Source: Flaveria trinervia (lineage: Eukaryota > Streptophyta > Magnoliopsida > Asterales > Asteraceae). From it: DNA of 64,000 nucleotides. The stretch spans positions 65,613,635-65,677,634 of the forward strand of contig CM046451.1 of NCBI GenBank assembly GCA_025506515.1, in the 5' to 3' direction. The notes beneath the pieces were generated by a model, which saw only the letters and a program-made list of their open reading frames with translations, made no database searches and was not told the origin of the DNA. Positions 11,101-22,689 of this stretch are shown here, one piece after another; the stretch's first letter is position 1, and each line of letters begins with the position of its first letter. The translations under genes and the position numbers were made by a program.

Positions 11101-11535
11101 TCTCCTATGCCAGGAGATTGAATCATTCTCGGTAGCTTTTGATAAGAAGCATTGAACTTGATGATTAGTTGTGGAGTCCTTTGATAGATCCAAGACATAA
11201 AGGTCATTATATCTTGAGGCAGACATTAAGACTTGGTCCTCCGGGATCACATAGTCCTTTTTCAAGACACAGCACTTTTTGTTATCAAAAACTACCTTAA
11301 AACCCTTGTCACAAATTTAGGACACAGAAAGTAAATTGTTTTAAATTTGTTGAATGTAGTTTACCTTATCAAACTTTACTTTCTCGTTCCCTATTTCCCC
11401 TTGAGCTGTAATGTAACCTCCTTTATTTCCCGCAAAGGAAACATGACCTCCTTTTATTTGTTTGACGTTTGATAGGAGTGCCCGGTTTCCAATCATGTGC
11501 CTAGATGCTCCACTATCTACAGTCCCTGTGTTTGT
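11071..11535 (-). pseudogene. Copia protease and pre-integrase region of A1
   Basis: The aspartic protease active site reads VDSGASRHMIG at about 11490-11520, with the DSG triad kept. NLLSVS and ICDKGF segments follow with stops, then 11265-11074 (LMSASRYNDLYVLDLS, ending WHRRMGH), which leads into integrase. The downstream stops at about 11350-11280 break the protein. Confidence 0.8.
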
Positions 11536-11599
11536 TTTAGCATTATAGTGAACACCCTGTACAACGAATTGAAAACATTAGTTAAGGTTAGGTACCCAA

Positions 11600-12926
11600 G
11601 CCTTAACTGGCTTGGGTGACGTAGAGGCATCACACATCATAAACTATACCCATTCTCCATTAGAGGTCGAGGGAAGATCATTTGTCTTATTGTTCTCATT
11701 TGCAGATATAGACTTTTCTTTACATGAGCCAGCTTTGTGTAAGGCATGTTTGTGACAAACAGACGATTGGCTGATAGGTTAACTTTAGGTTCACTGACTT
11801 CTTTTGGTGGAGTCATGGATCTTCTTATGGAAGAGCTTGCCTTAGTGTCATAAAGTTCAATCCTTTTCTTAGGGATCTGATAATAACGACAATAAGACGC
11901 AATTTGTCCACACCTTCCATAGTTGTAGCATGATCTACTTTGAACGAGACGATTTAATGTTTCTGTGGAGAAATGTGGGACACACTTGTGACATTGGTTT
12001 GTTTGGGTCTTGACATGTCTTGCTTAGATGTTTTATCTGGTTTAAAAAAATTAATTGATTGTATATTTTTAACATGCTTTCCTTTTTGTTTCATTGGACT
12101 TAGACATGAAGCATGTGGGTGGTTAAAATGTTTGGTCTTTTGGATTCAGAATTAGACTTGGTTGACCCAGATTTAACTTTAACCATTTCAAATTGTTTGT
12201 CTAGATTGACACAAGGCATTTTACCTTGTGATTTTGAAGTGGCCTCCTTCAGTTTAGTGCCAGATTCATTAGATGTACATGTGGTATCTGGGTCACTTAC
12301 TAGAGGAGTGGACACCACATGGTCCTTGATTGGGTAATCGTTTATTGGTTTACTTGTAGCATTGATCAAGGTCTCATGTGGTGGTGGAACCACTTTTTAT
12401 CCCAAACGCTCCCCATTGTTACATTTTCTCACTAAGTGTTGACAATGTGAGAGGAACTTGTCCAACTGTGAAGTTTTTGCTTTAAGGAATTTACTTCTAC
12501 TTCTAAAACTGCCTTTTGTTTCATAGTGTCATCAAGGGAGTTTAGATAGAACCTAATGTCATTAGCTTGGTTAAAGGCTACTACTTCGGTTTCCCTAAGG
12601 TGTTTGTACAAAAGGTCTATCTTTTCTTCCAAAATGCACTCATTTTGATTTACAACTCTATTGGCTTCTGTGCATAGTTGTAAGTCTTTTACTAAGCTAT
12701 TATTATGATCTAATAACCTAACAAATTTTAAATTAATGCTTTCCCTAAATTTATTATAATCAGAACAAGCATGATTATTAAACAGTTGAGTAGTGGAACT
12801 TACCTGAGAGGGAGTGGTTGAATCGGCCATCAAAGCAGAGTTTGACGTTTCTCGTTCTAGTGATTCTGGAGTTGTTGAACTTGTCCCTTCTTCAGGCCGG
12901 TGATCAACTGTTGTTGCATACTTCAA
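11600..12926 (-). pseudogene. Gag C-terminal extension of A1 (coiled coil and second knuckle)
   Basis: 12926-12432 encodes 164 residues that look largely helical, with long runs of charged and leucine-rich heptad-like sequence (VVNQNECILEEKIDLLYKHL), so a coiled coil is likely. 12393-12100 is Ser/Thr/Lys-rich. At about 11940-11880 a CYNYGRCGQIASYC segment resembles a zinc knuckle whose first CX2C has lost a Cys. This region lies between the main gag knuckle and protease, as in the other elements here, and is probably part of a long gag. Frameshifts split it. Confidence 0.65.
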
Positions 12927-13035
12927 AGTTTGACATCGTGAGCTCCACTACAATATCACCTTCGCTTGCTGAGTCTTCATCTAGATCCTCAACACTAGCG
13001 ATGTTGGATTCTCCCGGAGACACAAACCGGAAGCC

Positions 13036-14390
13036 CTAATCTTGTCCTTCGTCATCGTCAGCTGTTAAGGCTTTAGGATCCTTGCTCGATGAAGTAGGAC
13101 TGTTTGTGGGCTTCTCCTGACGAGTGAAAGATGAGAATGGATTTCCATTTCTTGTTTTTCTGGGCTTTACACATTCACATGTGAAGTGCCCCTTTTCCCC
13201 ACAGTTGAAGCAGGTAACCTTGGATTTGTCAAAACCGAAAGTTGTGTCCTCAGTAGCAACCAGGTTCTGTCCGGTTTTCTTGACAAACTTCTTAGATCTC
13301 CGGACAGCACTTGCTAAGGCCCACATTATGTCCATGCGTTCCAGCTCAGTCCCGTCTACCTGCTCGTAGTCCTCATTTGCCAGATGGCAGTTTCCAATTT
13401 TCCCAGCAACTAGCCCATCATAGGAGTGGACTACCGCTACTAAGAGGTCCATGTGCTCCTTTGCTACCTCAATAGTCACATTCCCGAGATTCTCAGTCTT
13501 TAGTTTTGTAGCATTTGCTGTAGGTGCTATGTATCGGGTACCAGACGACCCTGACGTGTCAGATCCTGAAGAAGAGGCTTGAGATGGACTAGCTGAACTT
13601 GACACAAAGGCTATTTGTAGAGGAGCTCCAGACGTTTTGACTTGAGGAGTTGAGTTGTACAAGGCCAGTTCTCATCATAAGTAGACTTTTATGCCCTATA
13701 CTTCATCCTCAACTCTTCTTCCCGCAGTTTCAGAATGAAGTCGTTGATGTCTAACTTCGGTAGCATATCATTCTGTCTGAGATTGGAGACAAATGAACTC
13801 CACTTCGTGGGCAAACCATCTACAAAGTTTGAAACTTTGTCTTCAATAGACGTATTAACTCCATGAGTGTGCAGCTCACTCATCCCATGGTAGAAACCAT
13901 CAATTACATCGTCCAAGCTCTCCTTTCCCATTGACGAGAAGTTGTCAAACTCTTTCTTCAACAGTTTAGCTTTCAGAGCTTTCAATGATGCATTTCCCTC
14001 ATACCTCTTTTCTAATGCATCCCATAGCTTTTTAGCTTTCTTGTTCTCAGAAAATTGATGGAAAATGTCCTTTGGAATTGACTGAGTGAGCAATGCATAG
14101 ACTTTCTTCCTAGCATTATACTTAACCTTTTGTCCATCAGTCATGCCTCCTAATGTAAGTTTGACTCCATTTGCACCTACAGGCATGCTGTACCCCGTCT
14201 CTATCGACTCCCACAGATTTGGATCTACTTCATTCAAGTAGATCTCGAATCTTTGCTTCCACTGTGGGTAGTCATCTAACGTGATTAGATTTGGTGGTTT
14301 GTTGTGATTCCCCACTTTGTTTTCTAGAAGCAATAGATTCTGGATCCTTGAATCCCAACCTACGGTGAACGCTGAATACTGATCCTCCAT
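13036..14390 (-). pseudogene. Copia gag of A1 (one frameshift)
   Basis: It starts at the ATG at 14390 (MEDQYSAF), which is shared with the homologue at 59655 and is preferred over the upstream ATG of the same frame. Capsid-like sequence includes WKQRFEIYLNEVDPNLWESI, KKLWDALEKRYEG and LKALKAKLLKKEFDNF, the conserved copia gag core, and runs to 13689. A frame change follows, and 13662-13036 continues with AKEHMDLLVAVVHSYDGL and a CCHC zinc knuckle CFNCGEKGHFTCEC. Apart from that break and a stop this is the best-kept gag of family A. Confidence 0.88.
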
Positions 14391-14429
14391 TACTCTTAAC
14401 TTTAAACTTTGAAACAAACTGTTGTACTT

Positions 14430-14665
14430 GTGCGAATGAAGGTGTGCGATTAGGCTAATCGTGCGATTGAACAATGCAGAGGGCTCACTCGTGCGAATGA
14501 AACAATGCGGATGAATCAATCGCACGTATGGATAGGTGTGAATGAACGATGCGACTAGACAGTGCGGTCGTACGAATGGAGGTACAAATGAGTCCAATCG
14601 TGCGTATGAGGGATGCGCATGAATTCAGTCGTGCGATTGAGTCAATCGTGCGACTAAAGCTGCTG
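14430..14665 (-). repeat. Inverted-repeat array in the A1 leader
   Basis: Between primer site and gag start the sequence is packed with CGTGCGATTGA/CGTGCGAATGA words in both orientations, the same vocabulary as the A LTR and the array before the third ORF. It explains the short, Ser/His/Arg-rich open frames upstream of gag (14700-14391), which are not genes. The homologous array is at 59388-59620. Confidence 0.75.
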
Positions 14666-14870
14666 AACATGAAAATTCTAAGGTTTAAGGTATTTGACAC
14701 AAAAACACGAACTTTTCAAGAACCCTAATCGTCGTATGCCCGAAAAACATTAACTTTACGAATTGGAGATGTCTAAGACACCATTTGACACAAAAAGATC
14801 GCGTTTTTAGTGGAAAAAACAATTTTTTTATATGAAAAACAATCGAATCACATGTAAATCAAGAGCCAAT

Positions 14871-14882
14871 GCTCTGATACCA
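14871..14882 (-). other. Primer-binding site of A1 (initiator tRNA-Met)
   Basis: The minus strand reads TGGTATCAGAGC, a perfect complement to the 3' end of plant initiator tRNA-Met, two bases inside the 5' LTR. Confidence 0.93.
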
Positions 14883-14884
14883 CT

Positions 14885-15622
14885 TGTTAGGATCGTGTAT
14901 TGAACGAAATACAAATAGAAATACATGTATACCAAATCAAATACTGCGTAATCCAATTTGATTGGCCATCCAATAAGTGAGACCGCATGTAGAAACAATT
15001 ATGGATTGAATCTAAACGTTAAGAATGATTGATAATCGATCTAGTGCAATCTATGAACTTGGAACAGGTTCTTAGAGGTCTCTGGACGGCTAGGGTACAA
15101 TTTGGTACATAGATTTTCGAAGTGTTTTCTTTTTCCACGATTTAAGTGGTATTTATAGGTTAGGTTTTCTCATTCGGGCGACTGAACCACTAGCATGGTT
15201 CAGTCGTGCGATTGAGTCATGCGATTGATCTATTTGCACGAATGAGTGTTCAGTCATCCGACTGAGCCAATCTCATGTTACAATCGTGCGATTGATCCAC
15301 TCTCCTGGTTCAGTCATGCGACTGGATCATTAGCATGATGTTGTTCATGCGTATGGTCCATTAGCAAGGGCCATTTGCATGAGAACTTCACACGATTAAG
15401 TGTAACCATATTTTCAATCATTATTAACTAAGAACTATGTAAACAACCACAAACCTATATAGTTATTTCAATAAGTGTTATTACATAATAAACAATGAAA
15501 TATTCAACATTATTAGCACAACCACACATTGTATTTCATTAAGTACCCATTCTATTACATATGTGTAACACAATAAGGACATTTTACATTAAGCTCAGAA
15601 ACTAGGTACACATGTATCTACA
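14885..15622 (-). repeat. 5' LTR of A1, with U3 array and TATA-like box
   Basis: 738 bp, followed by target duplication GACCT at 15623-15627. On the minus strand the U3 part holds the inverted-repeat array (about 15380-15170; clearest copy CAATCG-TG-CGATTG at 15281-15294), then TATAAATA at 15157-15150. Confidence 0.95.
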
Positions 15623-15627
15623 GACCT

Positions 15628-16400
15628 TCCTCCAAAGCCATAGCATCTTGTTTTTCCTCTTCAACCCTTTGTGCAAAAGCATGTACGTGTTTAGAAAAAT
15701 CACACAAACAAACATCCATACCATCCTCCTCATACTCATGCAGGTTGCATCCGTCAACTAAATCTGCCATGAAACACTCATCAACATCAATAGCATAGAA
15801 TTGTTAGCAAAGAAATTCAAATGCTATTTTCGATTCCCAAAAGTCATATCGACTGTACCAAATCTACAATCGATCACAGCATCTGCGGTGCTAAAAAATG
15901 GGTGACCCAAAATAACATTTTGTTGTCGTTTTGGTCCGCAGATGAGTAGTCCAACACTAAAAACTCAACCGGGTAATAGAACTCATCAATTTTCACAATC
16001 ACATTTTGAACCATACCCTAAGGTAGCTTATGAGATAAATCAGCTAAAACACCATTGTCTCTACCCTTGATAATGGCCAATGTCGTATTGGCCATACAAG
16101 CCCCCTCGTAAAATGCTCACCCTTGCTCCATGATCTAGTAACGCCTTTTCCATTTGAAAATTAGCAATTTGAATGCTAATTAATGGCGTACGAGGATCTT
16201 GTAGCTTTGGAGGAAGCTCTCCATTCGAAACCGCACTTTCTTGCCCTGCTAAATCCACCCGCTTAGGCATTTCATTCTTTTGTTGTCTTTTTTGTGTGCA
16301 TAACTCTTTTAGGAATTTAGCATAAGCTGGTACTTTTTTTATTACATCAAGTAGTGGAAGATTAATTTTTTTACTTGTTTAAACACGTCCTACAATTCTT
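15628..16400 (-). pseudogene. Athila gypsy protease region
   Basis: 16270-16061 encodes PPKLQDPRTPLISIQIANF then ALLDHGARVSIL, the gypsy aspartic protease site. Athila proteases usually read DLGAS there; here it is DHGAR. Patches of related sequence continue to 15628, where A1 begins. Broken by frameshifts. Confidence 0.75.
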
Positions 16401-16404
16401 CTTT

Positions 16405-18260
16405 TTAAGGACCTCTTGATGAAATAAAATTTTTCCTACCCGGATCAAGTAAAGCTGATGGAAATGGGACTTGGCTCGTTTCACCCTCAACTTTTTCAAT
16501 CCTTACATTTTCACCCAACCACAATGTTTTTATATTTAATTCTTTAGGTGTAACCGGTGAAACATCATCGTCACTTTCATTACTCGTAATATCTTCAACT
16601 ACCCCCTCGATTAAAATCATAGAAGATGGTGTTTTATATTCTTTTCCACTTCTCAAAACCCTAACATGGTTAATAGGAATATTATGAAAAGAACTTTGAG
16701 AGGGATTTACCTTGGTGTCACTAGGAAGTTTTCCCTTGTTTTTCTTGAGATTCGCCATATCCGTTGCAAGTTGCCACATTTGATTGGTCAATGATTGAAT
16801 AGCTCTGCCTCAAATTTAATCTTTTAGAGCTCTAGCATCATCCGATTGATTTCTCTTTTGCATCTCTTGTTGCATGGACTTTAGCATCATTATCACTTCA
16901 ATCCCACTTGATGAACATTGACTCGAACCACTTCCTTGATCATTCCTCATGGTTGGAAAGGCTTGGATACCCTTGATTGTTTCCCCCTCTAAAGTTTCCT
17001 TGAGAATTTTGATATTGTTGACGAGGAACAAATTACTTTGAGTCTTTCCTTTGAAATTTGGGTTGGATTGATTGGCCGAATTCCCATAGCTAAAGTTTGG
17101 GTGGTTTCTCAAACCTGGATGATAGGTGTTTGAATTTGTGTTGTACTTTCGTCCACCATACCCTTGCCCTTGAATAGCATTCACTTCCCCCACTTGTTTA
17201 AAAGGTACTGTGCAAGAATCCATGGTATGTCCCAACTCATTGCAATTTGTACAAACACTATAAAGTTGGTTTATAGCATCTACATTACCATCATCCACCG
17301 CGTGAACTAGAGCTCGTGTAATGACCGGTCGTGCTCATCTTGATGATTGAGCCTTCCTCTTTTATGTGACCGCAATTTGTTCTGAGAATGCCCAATCATC
17401 TTGCTCATAGTTGGTACCAAACGTACCATTTGTGATTGAGATCAAATCACGGGCGTGTTTAGAATGACCATCATCAAAAAAATTCAACAACTCCCATAAC
17501 TCAATTCATGAGAGGGAATTCTGGATCATCAAGATAAACTACTTAAAAGCCTCATGAAACATTCACCTTGTTGTTGTTGGAAGCTTTTCAAACTCCCTAG
17601 CTCCATTGGTCTTTTGGGCTATGAAAAACTCTTCCAAAAACCATTGTTGTATTTTAGCCCATGTGTAAATTGAAGCAGATGGCAAAGTCTAGAACCACCT
17701 CTTTGCCTATCATCCAACGAAAACTAAAACAATACCAATTTGACATCATCCGCAGAAAATCCTTGACCACTAATTGTGTTAGAAATTGAGTCATAAGCCT
17801 ACAAATGAAAATAGGGTTCTTCTGTTGCTAACACTTTTGTACTTTGTTAAACTTTGAAGTGAATTTTTTCAGACTTCAAACATTCTCCCTTGATTGTTTT
17901 GAGGGATGACACTGGTGAAGGATTATTTATGATGATCGGACGAAAGTGTGCCTCAATACCCCTAGCAGCGTCCCAATTATAGCTTCGTGGGACACCCAAC
18001 CTAACTCTTGGTCGCTGAGGACCATTGGTGTTTGAACTTGCGGTCCTGGAGGTACGAATGGTTGAAGAGGTGGTTGAAAGATTGCCCCCCATGTTGTTGA
18101 GGAATATGCCCTTGAAATTATGGCCCATGTGGTCTCACTGAGGTTGTACTTGTGGTGGTATCATTTGTTGTTGCATAACTTTGGTGTAGTCTTGCATATT
18201 CTTGCATACGTTGTCCTTGACCATAAGCACAACTCCCTTGACCAGCATCTACTTCATACA
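16405..18260 (-). pseudogene. Athila gypsy gag (central and C-terminal part)
   Basis: 18128-17847 encodes RVRLGVPRSYNWDAARGIEA and a following IINNPSPVSSLKTIKGE stretch. 17840-17300 is scrambled capsid sequence. 17298-16816 has a CCHC knuckle CTNCNELGHTMDSC and the asparagine-rich tail usual after Athila gag knuckles (FSYGNSANQSNPNFKGKTQS). 16791-16405 continues towards protease (MWQLATDMANLKKNKGKLPS). The gag start lies beyond C1 at about 31200. Multiple stops. Confidence 0.82.
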
Positions 18261-18265
18261 TATAC

Positions 18266-19187
18266 TGTTGGACCAAAAGAACCAATGAGCCTGATCAGAA
18301 AAACCTCTAAGTCCCACAGACATCATAACACTGCTGAAGACTTGATCAGCTGTTTGACAAAGTCCAAGATTTCAACAGCTGAAGACTAAAGTACTGAAGA
18401 CTTCAAAAGCTGAAGACCAAAGTCCTGTAGATCAACAGCTGAAGACTAAAGTACTGAAGACTTCAACATCTGAAGACTAAAGTACTGAAGACTTCAACAG
18501 CTGAAGACTAAAGTACTGAAGACTTCAACAGCTGAAGACTAAAGTACTGAAGACTTCAACAGCTGAAGACCAAAGTCTGAAGATCAACAGCTGAAGAACA
18601 AAATACTGAAGATCAACAGCTGAAGTACAAAGACTGAAGACATTAGCTGATGACAACAGCTGAAGTTCAAGTACAAGTACTGAAGCCTTGAGAGTTTGTT
18701 ACAACAGCTGAGAAGTATTCTTCAGTTGTTGTGATGGTTTCCTTTGAGTATTTTCTTTTTGTTTCAGTATTTGTAAAACGACTGAAGAGCATGTTCTTCA
18801 GTCGTTGTAGTTTCATTAGTTTCTTTTCAGTAGTTGTAGTGATAGTTAACACTTAGCATTTTTGTAAGAAGATGTCAGCTGTTTGACATCTTCAGTAGTT
18901 GTGTTAACTATCGGTAGTTTGAATAAATTCTGTTAGATGTCACTATCAAGTGACATCAGCAGACGTCACATCTCCTATATAAGAGGTGTTGACCTAATTG
19001 TATGTGTGACATTATGTTACCACGAAACCGAATATTGAATGAAATATATTTTGCAGAATTCTTTCTGTCTATAATCGTTTGTTCTTACCTTGAATATCTT
19101 TTGTGTTCTTGTGAATTAGCTAATTCATTGTTTGATTTCCGCTACTATACTCTCTAATCAATCAAGTGTAGATCACCGATCCTAACA
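18266..19187 (+). repeat. 5' LTR of C1 with 31-bp tandem repeats
   Basis: Starts TGTTGGACC, ends CCTAACA. Between about 18380 and 18640 it holds tandem copies of a roughly 31-base unit containing AACAGCTGAAGACTAAAGTA, with four full neighbouring copies against three in the 3' LTR, which explains most of the length difference (922 against 893 bp). Further on it has inverted words of the TTCAGTAGTT / AACTACTGAA type (18700-18930). Confidence 0.95.
18945..18983 (+). promoter_or_regulatory. Putative LTR promoter of C1
   Basis: TATATAAG lies at 18976-18983. About 8 bases upstream is GACGTCAC, which contains the TGACG core bound by plant bZIP (TGA-type) factors on the opposite strand, next to TGACATCA. 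The same order occurs in the 3' LTR (TATATAA at 30566-30572) and in C2 (inverted, near 49080). Function is inferred from motif and position. Confidence 0.6.
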
Positions 19188-19189
19188 AA

Positions 19190-19201
19190 TGGTATTAGAG
19201 C
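19190..19201 (+). other. Primer-binding site of C1
   Basis: TGGTATTAGAGC, one mismatch to the initiator tRNA-Met complement, two bases after the LTR. The leader runs from here to gag at 19415 without other features. Confidence 0.9.
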
Positions 19202-19414
19202 TGGTTAATCATTGATTGATCTAACAGTTGATCATTGAAACTGCTATTTGATATCTATGTTTTATTGAATTAGCTTATTTACTAGAACTGGTTATAGATT
19301 ATTGAATTTCTGCCACTTTCGCTTATTCATTTTGAGATCTCTCTTGGTTCAATTTGGATCGTTGTGTTTTGTTCTAAATCTGTTATAGCTTAATTGAATT
19401 TTGTTGAATCTGAG

Positions 19415-22170
19415 ATGACTACTCCTTCTAATGACCCACACAATACCGGTTCCTCAACCAAGCCTTCGATGCTGGTTAGGACTGAGTATAACATATGGCA
19501 ACGAAGGATGCTTCATCACCTGTCTGTTAACAGTTCAAGTTGTTGGAAATCTGTGGTACATGGACCACATAAGCCTCTGGTGAACAATCCGGAAACCAAT
19601 AAAATGGTTCCGAAGAAGAAGGAACAATACTCAGATGAAGATCAAACTGTTTGAGATTGATGATAAAGCCCATGGAATTTTGGCCATGCCACTGGCTAAT
19701 GAATCTATGAGGCTTATGCATCATGAAACTGCTCATGACCTCTGGAATGCACTGAAGAACAATTCGGTGGAACTGATGAGGTCTTAGCAAACAACAGAGA
19801 AATCCTCGCCCAACAATATGAGACATTTTCTCATAGAAAGGGTGAGACACTGACTCAACAGTTTGAGCGTTTTTCCTGTTTGATCTCTGAGCTGAAAATG
19901 GTGAAACAGGAATCCACCAACAGCCAGATGAATAACAGATTCCTCAGATCACTGCCTGAGAGATGGGACACATACACTATTGTCCTATGCTCTAGTACAA
20001 ATCTGGATAGCCTATCTCTCACCCAACTTCATGGAAACTACTTACATTCGAAAGAGAGATAGAGCAGAAAAGGAAACTGTCATCATCAGGAAAGCTCACT
20101 GATGACTTTGTACCAGGGAACACTGCCTTGGTTGGTCATGAGTTAGAATATGCTGCATCTAAAGCAATTATGATGAGCATATTGATTTCTCTTCAAACAG
20201 TTCTCATCATGCATTTGTTGGTATTGATAGTCATTCTCCGTAATAGTGACAATCTATGCTTCATCATGGATGATCTGAAGGGAATTGCTGATGATGATTT
20301 AGAAATGGATATTCTACGCCAATGGCCTTAGTTAATATCAGATCTCAGAAGTTCAACAAGAGAACTAGCAGGAATTTCCTGGACTCTCTGGCAAAACCAA
20401 GTTGGTTTTGACAACAGTAAGTTGAGGTGTCACAAATGCCAAAGGCTTGGACACTTTGCAAGAGTATGCAGATCAACTGGATCTAACTCTTCTGCACCCT
20501 TTGTGACTTTTCCTAGCACTAGTCTACAAAACAGAGGGCAACATCCTGCTGGTTCTGGTCATCAATCACACCCTGTATCTCCTGCATACTTTGTCCCCCA
20601 GGGTCCAAGGTCATGTCCTTTACCCTGCTATTACTTGCCTCAGCCAAATCCGGTTCAAGCTCTAATTGCACAACAACCACATGCATTACCTGAACCTCAA
20701 CCTTCCTAATCTCATCAACATACTCAACCTCAACAACATAGCTTTTTCACCCCAGGAGTTGTTGACTGGAGCAGTTTACCAGATGATTTATCTGGTCATG
20801 AACAACTATTCTCTGGTGTTGGTCAACATGGTGGTGACAGTCCTTTTGGAAATCTAGCTCTTATGGCTTGGAGTCTGCTGATACTTCATCCTCTAATGCC
20901 TCTACACCACAGGTATCCTCTGAGGCAAAAGCCAAACTATGTTCTGAAACATGCATAACCGCATTTGCATATATTAGAGAAGCAAATGTAGCTTTAAATA
21001 ACAAGAACATTGAGCTAGAACAAACAATTTCCAAAAGCAAAGCTGAATTTGAGTCTGTGATTAATGATAAGAATGATGAGATTTACAAACTTAAATGCCA
21101 AATCACTGATGATAAGGCTAGGGAAGAGATACTTCTAGAGAAGTACAGAGACCTCAAAGAAACACTTGCAACTACCCAGGTAGAGTGTGATCGATGAGTA
21201 AATTCTTGCAAGGGTTTTGAAATGCTTCTTAGTAAGCAATCTGCTTCCAATGTGAAGTTTGGCATTGGTTATAATCATACTGCTCCTCCTACAGACTTTA
21301 CTCCCAGAGCAGAGGTAGAATCGATGGTGAAAGCAATAACCAATCCTTTTCATCATGTGACATACTATCTGATACAGCACCATCAGAAGTAGAAGTCAGC
21401 ATTAATTCCTCTCAGAAATTGAGCTGATGTTGATGGTTCAAATGCTGACACTCACATGATCACAAAGTTGATCACTCCAGGTGATATTTCACAAAGTACT
21501 GAAAGTACTAAAAAGAATGTCATAACACCTGGAGAACAAGCCCAAACTACTACATGTACTAAAGGAAAGAAAACTGCAAGTAGAAAGGGTGGGAAAACTA
21601 CTGAAAAAGATATCAAGAAAGCAGGTACTAAAGCAAAGAAATCTGCTAGTACTGATAGCAAACTGCTGAAGAACAAGTCTTTAGTAGTTCATCTTCATGA
21701 GCAGATGATCACTTAAGATGAAGAAAAAGCCATGTGCAATATGTGGCTTATTCAAACATCTTACTGATGATTGTTGGTATAAAAAGGGCTCCAAACTCAA
21801 ACATAATGAAAACATTAAAGGGAAAATGGATAAAATAAAAACTGAGTTTGAAATCAAATTTATACCAGCAAAATCAAAACCTGTAACCCCAAAATCCAAA
21901 AAGAAATCCAAAAGAAAGGGGTTAAACAGGCAAAAGCGGGTTGCTCAAGGAGAGATGGTACAACACAGGAACCCATCAAACTCAAGCACTAATGTGTCTG
22001 ATGAGCTGAAGGCTTTATCACAAAATCAGACACAACTTTTTATGATGGTTCAACATTATTGGGGAGAGTCAACAAATAAATGCTCCTGTGTTGAAACCAC
22101 AGAGAAGAAATTCCATGCCAAAGGAATCTTCTTCTTCACCATCTCCATCCCCTCAGGCTGTTATTCATAG
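19415..22170 (+). pseudogene. Copia gag of C1 with two zinc knuckles
   Basis: Start chosen at the ATG at 19415 (MTTPSNDPHN). The N-terminal part includes EYNIWQRRMLHHL and, after a frameshift, MNNRFLRSLPERWDTYTIVL (19880-20062). Knuckle one, CHKCQRLGHFARVC, is at about 20430-20470. 20868-21197 is a likely coiled coil (NNKNIELEQTISKSKAEFES). 21456-21716 is very Lys/Thr-rich. Knuckle two, CAICGLFKHLTDDC, is at about 21733-21774. Length with the C-terminal extension is large for copia gag but matches SIRE-like elements. At least six frame breaks. Confidence 0.85.
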
Positions 22171-22244
22171 CAAGTCTGTTAGTTTACCATCTGTTGATAT
22201 GAATAGACCCAAAACCAAAAGGTTTGGGTCTCAAAAACTAACTA

Positions 22245-22568
22245 ATGTTTAGATTGCAGGGTTCTTCAACATGCCAAAGTAGCATATGGTATGTAGACAG
22301 TGGGGGATCTATGCATATGAACGGAACAGCTCTCTTCTTCATGACTACTCTCAAGGAAAGAAGGGGTTTGTTTCTTTTGGCAATGATGCTAAGGGTTACA
22401 TCATTGGAAAGGCTTGTCTCCAATGGAGAAATAAAGTTTGATGATGTTAATCATGTGGAAAATCTCAAGTACAATCTCTTGAGTGTCAGTCAAATGTGTG
22501 ATAAAGGCCATGTTGCTCTTTTCACCAGTCAGAACTGCAGGATTCTATCATCCAAAGTTCTAAATTGA
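22245..22568 (+). pseudogene. Copia protease of C1
   Basis: One open frame of 107 codons with the active site WYVDSGGSMHMNG, then NLKYNLLSVSQMCDKGHVAL, the usual link to the pre-integrase region. The frame stops at 22568 and coding sequence resumes in another frame. Confidence 0.85.
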
Positions 22569-22689
22569 TTGATAAGGTGTTGGATGATCACTCTCTCCTG
22601 AGGGCCAACAGGACAGGAAGAGTGTATGCCTTAGATCTTTCAAGAAAATAGATCTGAAAGGCCATCCTTGCCTATTTTCCAACGCCTCT

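Larger units (their letters stand above)
4179..15622 (-). mobile_element. Complete nested SIRE-like copia element A1
   Basis: Two LTRs of exactly 738 bp (4179-4916 and 14885-15622) enclose primer site, gag, protease, integrase, RT, RNase H and a third ORF, all on the minus strand. The 5-base target duplication GACCT lies at 4174-4178 and 15623-15627, proving insertion into the gypsy element. The pol order (integrase before RT) is copia. The long 3' region with an extra ORF and the AAGGGGGAGTT tract fit the SIRE/Maximus lineage. By eye the LTRs differ at about one base in ten, so the insertion is old. Every coding part is broken. Confidence 0.93.

Noticed and set aside
14485..14700. Ser/Ile/Arg-rich frame upstream of gag that could be read as an N-terminal leader peptide.
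   Set aside because: It is the translation of the inverted-repeat array. The homologous element at 59388-59654 keeps the array but not the frame, and the shared start is MEDQY.
18360..18640. Regularly spaced repeats in the C1 LTR resembling a CRISPR array.
   Set aside because: The units are contiguous 31-base tandem repeats without unique spacers, inside an LTR of a plant element.
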